Part shown: one piece after another, positions 1 through 11,750 of the stretch | Position numbering within the stretch: position 1 is the stretch's first letter | Layout: every line of letters starts with the position of its first letter | Origin: Leguminivora glycinivorella | Taxonomy: Eukaryota; Arthropoda; Insecta; Lepidoptera; Tortricidae | Direction of reading: 5' to 3' | DNA length: 64,000 nt | Assembly (NCBI RefSeq): GCF_023078275.1 | Contig: NC_062978.1 | Coordinates: forward strand, 10,430,585-10,494,584 | The notes under the pieces: generated by a model | Told to the model about the DNA's origin: nothing | Seen by the model: only the letters and a program-made list of their open reading frames with translations | Database searches by the model: none | Made by a program: the position numbers and the translations under genes

Positions 1-543
1 TGGCACTTCTCCATTCAACTAGACCAGATGTTCATGGAACAGTCACCAGCATACGTATATGACTATGAACGGCCGTGACAATATATCCGATTCTCTATAA
101 AGGCCATAAGTATATGACGACATATTCCCGGCAAAAAATTGTGATGCTTCGTGACCGGCAAAAACATAGTCTCTCTTTCTAGCGTCTCGCGAGCGTAGCG
201 TCGGGCCAACACGGTAGATGTGGGAGGGTCCTTATTCGTATAAATATCTGATCGGGTCGCTTACAAATATTTGTTTCCTTATAAAAATCTAAATTACACT
301 CTCACTCGCATAAATGTCTATCCATTGTTAAAGCAAATATATATCTTACGGGCTAGAAATCATTAATATGTAATTAAAGTGCAATAACAAACCCTACCTT
401 AGTTGCCTTAGAGCGGTAAATTGTATGAGGTGATTTGACATCTCACGAAACACGTGCAGTATTATATTGTCATATGTCTGTCTCATCTGTTCTTAAACTA
501 TGACAACTAAACTTATTACAAATCTGATATCAGAAGCCTTTTT
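1..543. other. AT-rich stretch, no gene seen
   Basis: I see no coding exon, RNA gene or clear repeat here. Short open frames lack recognisable domains. Confidence 0.5.
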
Positions 544-1106
544 AGGGTTCCGTAGTCAGCTAAGGAACCCTTATAGTTTCGCCATGTCTGTCTGTCCGTC
601 CGTCCGTCCGTCCGTCCGTCCGTCCGTCCGTCCGCGGATAATCTCAGTAACCGTAAGCACTAGAAAGCTGAAATTTAGTACCAATATGTATATTAATCAC
701 GCTAACAAAGTGCAAAAATAAAAAATGGAAAAAAATGTTTTATTAGGGTACCCCCCCTACATGTAAAGTGGGGGCTGATATTTTTTTTCATTCCAACCCC
801 AACGTGTGATATATTGTTGGATAGGTATTAAAAAATGAATAAGGGTTTGCTAAGATCGTTTTTTTATAATATTTATATTTTCGGAAATAATCGCTCCTAA
901 AGGAAAAAAAAGTGCGTCCCCCCCCCTCTAACTTTTGAACCATATGTTAAAAAAATGTAAAAAAAATCACAAAAGTAGAACTTTATAAAGACTTTCTAGG
1001 AAAATTGTTTTGAACTTGATAGGTTTAGTACTTTTTGAGAAAAAAACGAAAAACTACGGAACCCTACACTGAGCGTGGCCCGACACGCTCTTGGCCGGTT
1101 TTTTAC
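544..1106 (+). mobile_element. GGGTTCCGTAG interspersed repeat, copy 1
   Basis: This is a full-length copy of a ~560 bp non-coding family found five times in the window. It opens with AGGGTTCCGTAGTC, soon followed by GGAACCCT (a terminal hairpin), then a CCGT microsatellite of about ten units. It ends with the inverted CTACGGAACCCT, a 7-bp-stem hairpin GAGCGTG/CACGCTC, and TTGGCCGGTTTTTT. No transposase is encoded. Terminal hairpins would suit a Helitron-like or other non-autonomous element, but the class is not settled by sequence alone. Short open frames across it are not genes. Confidence 0.8.
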
Positions 1107-1480
1107 AAGCTTTTATTCAACTTGCCTTGTTAGTTTGGGTCAAAACGTAGAAGCTAAATTTGACCCACTTTCCGGTTTCCGATTGAGCTGAAATTTTGCA
1201 CACATATGTAAATCACGTGACAATGCAATATTATGGTATCATGGAGGTGATCTGATGATGGAGCAGAAAGGTGGTCAGAGGAACTCTGTTATGAAACGTC
1301 GTATCCCCATTGAGTAAGGTGTTTTTAGAAACATCTCGGAGAGCAAAAGATGATTGTTGAAAGAAAGGTACAGTCGGCTAAGGTAAAGCTTGTGCCAAAA
1401 ATGAATTTTTTGCAAAAAAAAAAATTATTATAAATTGGGATGTGTAATTTTTTATTATATCTGCATTTCATTGAGAAGAA
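1107..1480. other. Unassigned AT-rich spacer
   Basis: Between two repeats of the same family. No coding or structural feature is visible. Confidence 0.4.
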
Positions 1481-1530
1481 AAACCGGCCAAGAGCGCGTC
1501 GGGTCACGGTCAGTGTAGGGTTCCGTAGTT
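1481..1530 (-). mobile_element. GGGTTCCGTAG repeat, terminal fragment
   Basis: About 50 bp matches the hairpin end of the family in reverse orientation (ACCGGCCAAGAGCG followed by GTAGGGTTCCGTAG). The rest of the copy is missing. Confidence 0.7.
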
Positions 1531-2338
1531 CCAGGGAAAATAATATATTTAGTTAGGGGCATGAAAATGTCTGTCAAAGTTGGCATTTAAATTTATTGTA
1601 TTATTTACTCATTTTAACTTTATTTTTGTGCAAAATTTTGCTCAGAATTTGTTCGTTATCCTTTTGAATGTAGTGTATACCTACACTTCTAAAGTTTATG
1701 TTCCATACATACTTACTACAATTTTCTTTTTATTGACAGACGATTTCAATTTCAATTTCAATTTGATGGATAAATATCCGCGGCCTGAGGGGTGAATAGG
1801 ATCAGGAATGGGGGAATCGGGTCGCAAAGGGGTGAATAGGTGTACGAAGGGGTGATTAGGGTCGGAAGAGGGGTGAATTGGGATGTGTGGTCAATGGTTG
1901 TCAAATTGTATAAAAGATATATAACTTACCTAAAGTGATGTTTTTATGAATGACCTCTCTGTATATGGATGCAATTTATAAGTCAATGTATTGCTTCGTA
2001 GTTAGACTAGATACAAGAAATCAACATTTAGAAATGTTAATTACACTTCTGTCAACCTCCACGTTTCACCCATGATTGCTATAATATAAATGGATTACTT
2101 AAAATAAAAATCATAAGTATGAAACTATACAACTATGGAAGAAATAAAATTATTTTATTGAATAATTTTTGATTTGTTCTTTTTCAAGTTTATATAAATA
2201 ATAAATTCTCAATTCGCTCAAAGGTTGAAAGAGACACTTTATAGGGATAAGTTCGCCTTTGTACACCATAACTATACTGTATTTATATGTCCTAACTTGT
2301 CTTATGTACAATAAAGTGTTCACATACATACATACATA
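1531..2338. other. AT-rich spacer with a G-rich minisatellite
   Basis: Apart from the GGGGTGAATAGG minisatellite at 1789-1885, nothing is recognised. Confidence 0.4.
1789..1885 (+). repeat. GGGGTGAATAGG degenerate minisatellite
   Basis: The motif GGGGTGAATAGG or a close variant (GGGGTGATTAGGG, GGGGTGAATTGGG) recurs four times at roughly 25-30 bp spacing, with further G-runs between. The plus strand is strongly G-rich in an otherwise AT-rich region. Confidence 0.7.
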
Positions 2339-2465
2339 AATTGAAATAGATATCATACACGAAAGAAAAAACGACAAGGCCTACTGATGGCCGAGCCGGG
2401 AATCTAACCCGGGTCTTCAGCTTACGCAGCTAACGTCATTACCACTAGGCCACCCGCCCGCCGTG
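2339..2465 (-). mobile_element. tRNA-derived SINE, copy 1
   Basis: Read on the minus strand this has an A-box-like TGGCCTAGTGG and a B-box-like GGTTAGATTCC at tRNA spacing, then the tail GGCCTTGTCG...GATATCTATTTCAA. The body resembles a tRNA but the cloverleaf is imperfect. A second copy with the same tail lies nearby on the plus strand, so this is a SINE rather than a functional tRNA gene. Confidence 0.75.
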
Positions 2466-2543
2466 TGGTACCCAACGAAATTTCTCTAGTGTATATTATC
2501 TCTGATAGGCACATTTTGACCACCTCGTATATGAATCTTATAA

Positions 2544-2662
2544 GGTCCATTTGCACCAACCACTTAACTCAGGGTTAGTGGGCTGTCAACTGTCAAATTC
2601 CATGTAAAATAGTGGGTTAACCCTCAGGTTAATCCTCCATCTTCGTTGGTGCAAGTGGCACT
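2544..2662. mobile_element. Palindromic MITE with GCACCAA termini, copy 1
   Basis: About 118 bp with near-complementary ends (CATTTGCACCAACCACTTAA ... TTGGTGCAAGTGGCA) and internal GGTTAACC-type blocks. The same element occurs at 25539-25657 in opposite internal orientation. It has no coding capacity. Confidence 0.75.
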
Positions 2663-2763
2663 TAGAGGATTACGGTATAGCGAGAGACATGGCGGGTTCG
2701 ATTCCCGGCTCAGCCACCAAGGGGCCTTGTCGTTCTTACTTTCGTGCGTGATATCTATTTCAA
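2663..2763 (+). mobile_element. tRNA-derived SINE, copy 2 (5' part lost)
   Basis: Carries the B box GGTTCGATTCC followed by the same tail as the 2339-2465 copy (GGGGCCTTGTCG ... GATATCTATTTCAA). The A-box half is absent, its place being taken by the neighbouring MITE. Confidence 0.7.
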
Positions 2764-5319
2764 TGTATAAGCATGAAAACGGTTATGACTTTATTTTCAA
2801 ATAAGTAATTTTTGCTGATAAACTTTTTTTTGGCATTTAATTTTATAAGGTATGCTCCCAGCCGAAGATCAGCACTGATGAAGAGGCACCAAAGAAAACA
2901 CGTCCGTTCCATACAAGATTTATTAGCAGAGAGCGAAAAGATAAACCTACCCACAATCAGTCGGTGCCTATAATTACTAAACTACCCACATATGTCACAA
3001 ATTTATTTCAAAAAAACTTAATGTCATTATCAGTTTGCCGTTAATATTTGTGGGGTTTGAAATTGGACCAGAAGTGATATTAAAAAAAAACTATACATTT
3101 ATAACCTTTTGAATTTTGGAAGTCGGTTAAAAAATCTGGCCAAATTAGAATCTTTTTTCGCACAATTGTAAAACTAAATTATCTTTACTAGTTACCTCTA
3201 AAATACTAAATGAAATGACATCTATTGCGACTTAAGTAGTTTGCATAAATTAGTAACCCAATTCATCTAGAGACGGCGCTGCAATTTGGGCTACTTAGTA
3301 CATCGTTTTCTAAAGATTTTGGGTACATGGGGTCGGAACGGGTATGAACTACCGTAATTTGTGCTGAATAGGACCAAAACCGACTTTTGAACGTCGATAG
3401 CACTTTTTTTATATGTTCCATGCTAATTTTTTACACAAAAAATCTTCCAGCGGTGTGAACTTCGGTTTGTCTTTGAAAATATGTCGTTTTATTTAGTAAT
3501 TTTCGCTCACCCTAACGTTGGGGTGAATAGGGAAAAGTGCTAGTGTTGACCCTTTTGGTGAGTAGTCGGTTATGTATTAATAAAATAAATTTATCGAAAT
3601 CTACACATATGATAACCTTAAACCAACCTTTATAAATGGTGCTCTGACGCAGTGAACAAGTAAGTATGGTCGTGGGCAGTGCGGATAACGTGTTAAAATA
3701 TAAGCATAGTTTGTTGCTATTTTTCATGTTTAAATAACTTCTAAACTAACGTAGTGGTATTCAAGTAAAAGATTCACAATGAATATTAAGTAGCTTGCCA
3801 GAAATGTGTTTCTGCTTAGCTATACCTACCATTGTAAGTATTGAGTTTTGTATCATAAAGTCAAACTAGGCATTTATTACTAATGATTTACTCTGTGGGG
3901 TGCCTTTGATCACTTGCATGGGGTAACATTGACCATAATGACACATAGTTGATTATTGTCTGATTATGTCACGGTACTTGTTGAGTTGAGGCAGATAATT
4001 TGATCTCTTCGTGTGATAAATATTGAAACAATTACAAATAAAGTTGGTTTTTCGAAGATGGTAGGTAATTTTTATTTTTGATCAAAGTAACCCCAAAATA
4101 GCGTTAAAGAGTTCTAATATTTGACTGTGCGAACCGTTCTTTTATCTTTTCTTGAGATAAAATACTTTTGCAAGGGGTTACATTCGATTACCATTTTAAA
4201 AAAACATAGGGTATCAAAGTAACCCCAATGTCAGTTTAAGTTTGATCTCATAGTTTTTTTTTCTGCGTACATTATTTTGTTACTTTTCTAGATTTTTAGC
4301 AGGAAAAGACTAAAAAAGTTGATGGCCCCATTTTTTTTCTTTCTTTACATTTAATGGATAAAAATACCCATTAAATGTAGAAGCTAGCTATAGCTACCCA
4401 TTACATGTAGAAGCTAGAGAAGTTTAAATTCCCAAATTGGTCAATGTAACCCCAGTTTACGGTAGACACCGTGAATCTATTCTAATAATTCTTTTTTTAT
4501 TTGAAAGAAAAATCGTTACGATACTAAAATATGCAATCTAAGATAAAAATGCTTTTCATATATAGTTACAAACTTAGTTCAGAATTTTTTTTCGTACAAC
4601 TTTTATAAATTGGTCTACCTATCAAGTTAAAAATAATTTTCCTAGAAAGTCTTGACAAGTCCTGCTTTTGAGATTTTTTCATATTTGAGAAAACAGCCCT
4701 TATTGCCTGAAATACGGCAGTGATATTGACATTGACATTTGCTTTTTCGTATTTTGACTGCACTGTTGTATTTTTTGCCATGCTAATTTGAACCTTATCT
4801 CTGAGCGATGTTTTTTAATTTTCAGTCACGTCACAGATGCTTGTGACATAACATCTAGGTATTTAGCCATTTAAAAGAAACTACAAGGGACTTTACAGAC
4901 GTGGCGACTGCAACTGGTACAGGGTCTAAGCTATAATTTAAAATTATATTGTGATTTTTATATGTTTTTTTGTGTTTTATTTATTACTAAGTATGAGTTT
5001 CAACATTTTCAACCCAAGAAACTGAAATTTAGAGAAGAGACTCGGAAATTGGGTAAGATAAAGAGTCTGATGCAGATGGCGATGGCGGTATTGGGATAAG
5101 ATAAGATATGCGTCGATATTCCCTGTCTTTCTTTGTGTCTCTGACTTGACTGCTGCTAGCTGTACTCTATTCATTAGGTTTTTATTTTATACACATACTT
5201 TATTTTGTATCAAACTAAATGATAAAAAAACCTAACGACCAAAAAGAATAAAGAAAATATCTGATAGTCTTTAATACAACCCGCATATACGTAATGCACA
5301 GCACAGGCCTCTGAAGAGC
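2764..5319. other. Long AT-rich region without recognised genes
   Basis: About 2.5 kb. Phrases such as GGGGTGAATAGG and GTAACCCCA recur loosely between 3500 and 4450, suggesting an old degraded repeat, but I cannot define it. No exon with splice sites and a recognisable domain was found. Confidence 0.4.
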
Positions 5320-5442
5320 TGCAGGGCAATCATAGTCGCGCGATAAATGATAAAACATCGGACCGTCCCTAGTGCACTTACAAATAGTGCGATAGGGCTG
5401 AATGTTTTATCATTTATCACGCGACCATAATTGTCTGCCTGG
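5320..5442. mobile_element. Palindromic MITE (GGTCGCGCGATAAA family), copy 1
   Basis: About 120 bp folds back on itself: CAGGGCAATCATAGTCGCGCG with TGATAAAACATCGG on the left pairs with the mirrored right arm ending in GACCATAATTGTCTGCCTGG. Related copies lie at 23764-23892 and 45098-45163. Confidence 0.8.
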
Positions 5443-8316
5443 AGGTATCGGCCTTCACATACGACTTTGAATAATGTTTGCGGGAATAGGCAGGCTGATG
5501 ATTTTTAATCTAAGTAAGTATAGAAAAGTAACGCAAAATGAAGTGCAAAGTAATTTGAAATACACCTAGATAAACAATCAACTGAGTAAGGAACGTTATC
5601 TACATATTTAGGTAAATTTAAGTCACATGAGACATGAACAGAGAAGGAAAGCTAGATGATGCGAATTTTTTCTCTGTCTTCTTGTATGCTACCTTTTTTA
5701 CAGTTTAATTTCTCAAAGGAGGTAAGTAGTTGACTACAAACTCAAAATAACACTCTTGAAAAAAATTAAGGGTCACTGACCTTTCACAGTAAATTGAGGT
5801 AGTGTGAGTGAAGGGTGTTTGTGTGTGTAATGGGGTAATTTGACAGATTCTGAAAATTCTCCCTGCTCTACCCCCTCTTAAAGAACAGATGAAGTTATTT
5901 TACATGAAAATAGTTTAATGTTAAATAGACACTACTTTTTAAACTGCGATTTGAGAGAAATGTCATATTCGAAGAAAAAAATTACGAAGATTTGGTATCC
6001 AGGAACTCTAGGACTGGACTCGAACCAGTGTCCTGCGTTTTTTATAGTGCATGGTTTTCAAGTGGGACATCCCTAAATGTGTTTTAAATAATTATGTAGT
6101 TTAACAATATTTTTGGTTAATATCATAATATAATACCTAATATTTTTATATTGTTTAAAAAACGACGGTGAAAAAAGGTTTCAATTGTCTAACCACTCAG
6201 GATCAACATGATTACAACATAGCATCATAATTATGAAGCAAATGCATACCTCATGAACTTACATACTCGTCTGGCAACAGTTCATTTTAGCGGGAGTGGC
6301 AGTTTACACGCAGTTCCAACCTTACCCACTGCATTGGCAACATTATTAGAGTTCACGTGTTGCTCGCAGTCCGAACCTAACCTAACCCACTTTTCTGGCA
6401 ACAAAACGTGTTCGTCAAAGCCGCAGCGAGGAAATATCTAATGTGCAGGCCAACCACATCAATCATTCCTCTGCTCTGGTGTTTTGCATTAAATAAGTAC
6501 ATACATAGCGGTTGGCATTTACAGTATACATGACAACTGAAATGTGACATACAACTTTATAAGAACAAGTACATTTTTTAAAGACACACACGGGTCGAAC
6601 GCGATAAAATAACATTATTACCTTTTACCCAACGTTTAACAACAATCAGTTTCGTCAGATTTGTGAGCTTTAGGAGGTTATAACTGAAAAAACGTGTTAT
6701 GTACGATTGTACGCTTATGTTAACGCAACAGTACTGTGTACAGAATTAAAAAAAAAGGCGGACAAAATATAATGAACGGTTTCAATCAGTATTAACTACT
6801 TATAATTTATAATAAATTAACACAAAAATTAAAGTAAAAAGGCCCACATGTTGTAAAAAAACTTTTAATTCACCAATGTTCAAAAAAGTGTTACAAAATT
6901 TACTGAGAAAAATCTGCGTGTCTAAATTAGGAATTTCTGTTCGTTGATCTGTATTATTATCGCGGCTTGTGGTTAAGGCACAATTATCTATAATATATGT
7001 TTATGATTTAGGCTGCCGTTTATCTAAAGCAGATCGTTAGAGATTATTATAGTCAGCATCAGACAATTTAAGGCACCGCTTTTGTCTCTGAAGAGAGTCA
7101 ACAAGTCTGAGAAGTGAGAACAGTATATCAACCAACAGTGATAAATGCAATATACATATTCGTTATAAGTATTTAAGACACTAATCAAATCTCAAAAAAA
7201 CACAAACATCAGCGTCTACTGCCTCGTTAGATACCTGTCTAACTTTAGGTAGATAAGCTTAAAAAAATTTAAACAAACTATATTTAAACTTAGACCTATA
7301 AAAATCAGGAATATACGAAATTGATGTTGTTTTTATTAATTGTAGTGTCGTAGTACTTACCTACTTCTTTTATTGTGCGCCATCAAACTGTGTTTAATTT
7401 AATTAATCTATTATATCTATTTTCACTGTTTTATAACATGTAAATAGTCTATTATCATCCTTTGGAATTGCTTACATAGAATTGATATAACATTGAAATA
7501 AGACATGGTCTGACCTTTATAGATAGTATTTTTACATGAATGGTTTGCGTTTAGTGATAAGTAAACATTTTTACCTTTTCATTAGGTGGAAGAAATCTGT
7601 ACTATTTTAGTGTTATGAAAGAGACTCAAAGTTAACTAATCTCACAAAAATAAAAAAAACACTAACATAATAGGCTAGTTTCCTATACTTAAAATAAAAT
7701 ATTTTATGCACTGCACGAAATAAAGTTCCACAAAATTTGAATAAATATATGGACAGTAGTTGTATTTCAACAAAATTTCTATTTAATAAGTCAAAGAGAA
7801 AGATAAAAAGTAAATGAATTGACCGTGACGTCACTCCTCAGTATTTCATATTAATTCCATACTAGCAAATCGTTTTGACAGTTCTTAAAAAGAAGCTGAT
7901 TTGACTAGTAGGAAACTAGCCTATTGTCACTCGTAATACACAATCGTCTTTGCAACGATCATAGATACAGGGACCATATAGTACAACATATAAATATTTC
8001 ACAAAAAAAAATCAAGTATACATTTTGGTAACGAAACCATTGCTTGCTTTCTATGGTTTTTAGGTACCTTTATTTTTCTTGGTTTGTACCTCTATTTTTC
8101 AAGCTTATATCTTAGGTATATATTAATAGCTAGATGAGTGAAGCTTAAATATTAAAAAAACTATTCGGTCTATAAAAGGTCTTTCAACAACATCTTGCGA
8201 ATTAATGAGACTATGCCAAATTGATTTCCGTGCCACATGGACTGATTAGAGCACGTTCGAATTTTTCAAATATGGCTGTTAATGATGTTATTGCAGCGCA
8301 TCCTGAATGCATCTCA
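5443..8316. other. AT-rich region without recognised genes
   Basis: The only signal seen is a tRNA-like B box around 6005-6045. CCTAACCTAACCC near 6375 resembles three insect telomere units and is too short to interpret. Confidence 0.4.
6003..6045 (-). repeat. tRNA-like SINE fragment (B box)
   Basis: The minus strand reads GGACACTGGTTCGAGTCCAG, a good RNA polymerase III B box with T-arm-like pairing. No convincing acceptor or anticodon arm is present, so it is called a SINE remnant rather than a tRNA gene. Confidence 0.5.
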
Positions 8317-8433
8317 CATGCGCGGATCCAGGGGGGTCATGGGGGTCATGACCCCCCCCCCTGGAGCCTAGGTTGGCCATACAAATAGACCACGTGACCC
8401 CCCCCTCTGGGCACGAAGCTGGATCCGCGCTTG
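8317..8433. mobile_element. hAT-like MITE, copy 1, with 8-bp duplication
   Basis: A 117 bp element with ends CATGCGCGGATCCAG and CTGGATCCGCGCTTG, flanked on both sides by GCATCTCA (8309-8316 and 8434-8441). It contains C/G runs and no ORF. An 8-bp duplication with termini starting CA fits the hAT superfamily. It lies about 230 bp 3' of the last exon of LITAF-like gene A. A second copy is at 53812-53929. Confidence 0.85.
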
Positions 8434-8665
8434 GCATCTCACTGGGGATGTAAGATTCGAATACATTCTTAAGTAAGATCGGAGACATATTTCTTGCGGA
8501 ATGTGCTCTTGCCCGCATCATCGATGCAAGTTACGTTGCGTTACATTATACATCATTATCCGATTGTACGTTGCAAAACAAATGAGCATAAAAGTGCGCT
8601 GATATAGACCGAGTTTATAAAACTACGGAATCGTTATAAAACATTGTCTTAATAAGTTTTAGGTA

Positions 8666-9359
8666 TTATTTTTGGTAAGTGCCAAGGTAGGTGTTGCAGC
8701 TAGGGCAGTAGTGGTCGGCATTTCTACAGGAATCCATGCAATAAGGCACGCAGACGCATGGCCAGCAACTGCAATATGAAAACATAAACTTACACTACCA
8801 GGAAATAAAAACTATATTTTAAAAGATATCCTTGTACAGGAATATTTCGATATGATTAAATCTTTTTTCTCAAAAGCAGTGAAAGCACTTTATTTTATTT
8901 GTTTTACTTTGTATTTTGTATTCGACTAATGTGACCGAAAGACAACATGATAGAAGGATATAAGATAAAAAAAAACTTAAACCAAACGAACTAATATCAC
9001 GAAGGACTAAAATTGGGACTATGGTGATGCAATGTTATGATAATACATTCTATCGTCTCCTGTCCTCTTAATTTACAATACTAAACTAAGAGAACAACCT
9101 TGTTCTACGAAACGTAAAACATTCATCGACTCGAAATACTTAAACATTAGCACATTAGTGGAGCATGTTTAAAACAAGTATTTTAAAATCAAGGTAAAGT
9201 AAAACTGATAAAACTAAGTACTTACAGGAACAAACATAGTAACAACGCGATGACGTGTGTCTTGGTGGTAGACTTGTGTTCCACCCGCGTCATAATGGAG
9301 GCGCGGCATGACGGGCAGGTCAGGTTGGTGGGCTGGGGACCGACTGGCGCAACGTTCAT
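8666..9359 (-). CDS. LITAF-domain protein, gene A (short form, 78 aa)
   Basis: Two coding exons: 9226-9359 (the exon itself reaches the acceptor at 9366) and 8666-8768. The donor CCT|GTAAGT and acceptor ATTGCAG give a phase-2 intron. 134+103 nt make 79 codons with the stop. The product is a lone LITAF domain: CPSC at residues 15-18, a hydrophobic Cys-rich stretch at about 35-55, and HYCPSC at 64-69. The two half-knuckles bind one zinc, and the hydrophobic part inserts into the cytosolic leaflet of endosomal or lysosomal membranes in known family members. Unlike the paralogues it has no proline-rich, PPxY-bearing N-terminus. The start is the only ATG in the exon. An upstream UTR exon near 15984 is possible. 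No near AATAAA was seen. Confidence 0.78.
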
Positions 9360-9366
9360 GATGGAG

Positions 9367-10295
9367 CTGCAAAGAATTTAAATATTTTTAGACCTGCATC
9401 AACCACAATAAAATTTTGCGAACGCTTCAACGATAACAGACGGTTTGATACAACCGACCCCGAAATGAGTAACTACTCATCATAAAGTAACGTTTTGAAA
9501 CTTGGGGGTGATTTTTTAATCTCGCATACGGGATTTTGTCACTAAAATACTGGTTGAAAACGGTGACTTCCTTATTATTTTCAGTGACAATTTTCTGAAT
9601 TCGAACGCGTGAGACTCAAAAATCGGCCCCCTTTAGGTAAAATATTAGTACACAGTTTACATGTTGGGGTCGCGATGTCGAATGTCAAAGAAAAGGTGGT
9701 TATATTAAACTAATTTCCTCGTGAGAGAAGCCATCTCGAAGTTAGTTGCGACGTCCCTACAGATTTTATTACTATTTTATATCAATCTTAATACTATTTT
9801 AAACACCATATATTATTATAATAAAATGAAAATATTTTACATGACTGTTAAGCACTTACTATCGTAAAACAATTATATGACTACCTACCAGTAATACTAA
9901 TACGAGTTGTTAAGTCTAGCCAGTATGGTGCTAATATAATAACTAAGTTTATCTAGTATCGAATCGTTAGACGCCTAATAACGTCAATAATTTTAGGTAG
10001 GTAATATTATCGAACATTACTAGATGAAGATAGTTAAATTAAGTACTTATCTAATTACAAAATGTAATTGTACAAAAATGTTAATTATTTAAGAATATAA
10101 TTATGTACTTATTGGCGTTTAATTCATTAAAATGTTACAATCAACCATCGACCAAACGACGACGTCACCGACTCTGTATCTTTCTTGGTATGTTAGGTAT
10201 ACATACATGGGCGCATAAATGTTTCTCTGAATAAAATTGGTCTATCTTATCGGCTGAGTGGCTTGAGAGTATTAACCATGTTTACGCTCTCCATT
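9367..10295. other. Spacer or 5' intron of gene A, AT-rich
   Basis: Lies upstream of the acceptor of gene A. No further exon with a proline-rich sequence was found on the minus strand. Confidence 0.4.
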
Positions 10296-10453
10296 GTGCG
10301 TAGCCGAATGCACGAAACGCTCACGATAATATCTCTTTCGTAGCTGTCTATCTCTATCGGTCTTGCGTATGGGCGCGAAAGAGCCAGACTACATTTCTGC
10401 GGCGTTTCGGTGGCGTTTCGCGTCGCAGAAATGCCATTCGGCTACGGGGCCTG
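10296..10453. mobile_element. Palindromic MITE (GTAGCCGAATG family), copy 1
   Basis: Ends are TGCGTAGCCGAATGC and GCCATTCGGCTACGGGGCC. The interior has GTTTCG/CGAAAC blocks and the phrase GAGCCAGACTAC. Five other good copies occur in the window (about 23393, 24250, 39155, 41887 and 60178). Confidence 0.8.
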
Positions 10454-11212
10454 CACTGCGTTCTGCAAATGTTTAATTATAAACCTGGGCCGGTTTGCAT
10501 AATACGTAAAAGCCTACTGAACTAAAAGCTAATACTATTAATCCTACTGCACTACAAGCCAATGCTAACAAATTCACTAATAGTATAAGCCTCAGGACTA
10601 TGTAATCGTCCAGAAATTTTTGTCGTTAGGTATACTTGTAGAAACTAGAGAGCCTAACACATTTTTGGCCAACAAGACCCAATTCAAATTATACCGAATT
10701 AACCATGTCAATTAATCCAATTGCTTCTATTAAAGCCTGGATAAAAACATTTACTCTATTAAAATGATCTCGCTGTAACTAACCCACTTAGAAGACAAGG
10801 CCACGGTCAATTTTAGACGCGCGATATCCGGCGCCTCTTGAATTCTCAACACACGCAAAAAGTATTATTATTTTGACTATATTTTATTTGTGATACACGA
10901 ATTAGTGATTCCGAACGCGAGCTAATGCGCTTAGTGCATAGATAAATGCCAGCTAGAATGTCAGTCAGTATTCGAAATAGCATCCATTGAAGTCCTTGAA
11001 ACAGACACTAACCTCACACAATATAACATTTTTAACGTGTGACATTACAATAATTTTGTAATATGACCTTTCAAACGTTTTTGAAGTGAAACTTCTAAGG
11101 CGGCTTTCAACAGACAGCGCGTTTAACGCGTTAATCGTCAACTCAAATTTTGATAAACAACGTATTACGAAGTTTCACTTCTTCCGCGCGGAGGGACTCC
11201 ACGCACTATTTT
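10454..11212. other. AT-rich spacer
   Basis: No gene or repeat that I can define. Confidence 0.4.
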
Positions 11213-11750
11213 TAGGGTTCCGTAGTCAACTAGGAACCCTTATAGTTTCGCCATGTCTGTCTGTCCGTCCGTCCGTCCGTCCGCGGATAATCTCAGTAAC
11301 CGTAAGCACTGGAAAGCTGAGATTTGGTACCAATATGTATATCAATCACGCCAACAAAGTGCAAAAATAATAAATGGAAAAAAGGTTTTATTAGGGTACC
11401 CCCCTACATGTAAAGTGGGGGCTGATATTTTTTTCATTTCAACCCCAACGTGTGATATATTGTTGGATAGGTATTTAAAAATGAATAAGGGTTTACTAAG
11501 ATCGTTTTTTGATAATACTAATATTTTCGGAAATAATTGCTCCTAAAGGAAAAAAAAGTGCGTCCCCCCCCCTCTAACTTTTGAACCATATGTTTAAAAA
11601 ATATGAAAAAAATCACAAAAGTAGAACTCTATAAAGACTTTCTAGGAAAATTGATTTGAACTTGATAGGTTCAGTAGTTTTTGAGAAAAATACGGAAAAC
11701 TACGGAACCCTACACTGAGCGTGGCCCGACACGCTCTTGGCCGGTTTTTT
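11213..11750 (+). mobile_element. GGGTTCCGTAG interspersed repeat, copy 2
   Basis: A full-length copy with both terminal hairpins and a shorter CCGT microsatellite (about five units). The sequence is very close to the copies at 544, 45374 and 56207, which suggests recent activity. Short open frames across it are not genes. Confidence 0.85.

Noticed and set aside
500..721. Open frame with many Ser-Val-Arg-Pro repeats
   Set aside because: It is the CCGT microsatellite of the GGGTTCC repeat read in frame; equivalents occur in each copy.
2150..2377. 75-codon minus open frame
   Set aside because: Covers SINE tail and AT-rich sequence and has no domain.
2385..2465. Functional tRNA gene
   Set aside because: A and B boxes are present, but the cloverleaf is imperfect and a copy with the same tail nearby shows it to be a SINE.
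6370..6390. Telomeric TTAGG tract
   Set aside because: Only about three units; chance or repeat fragment.
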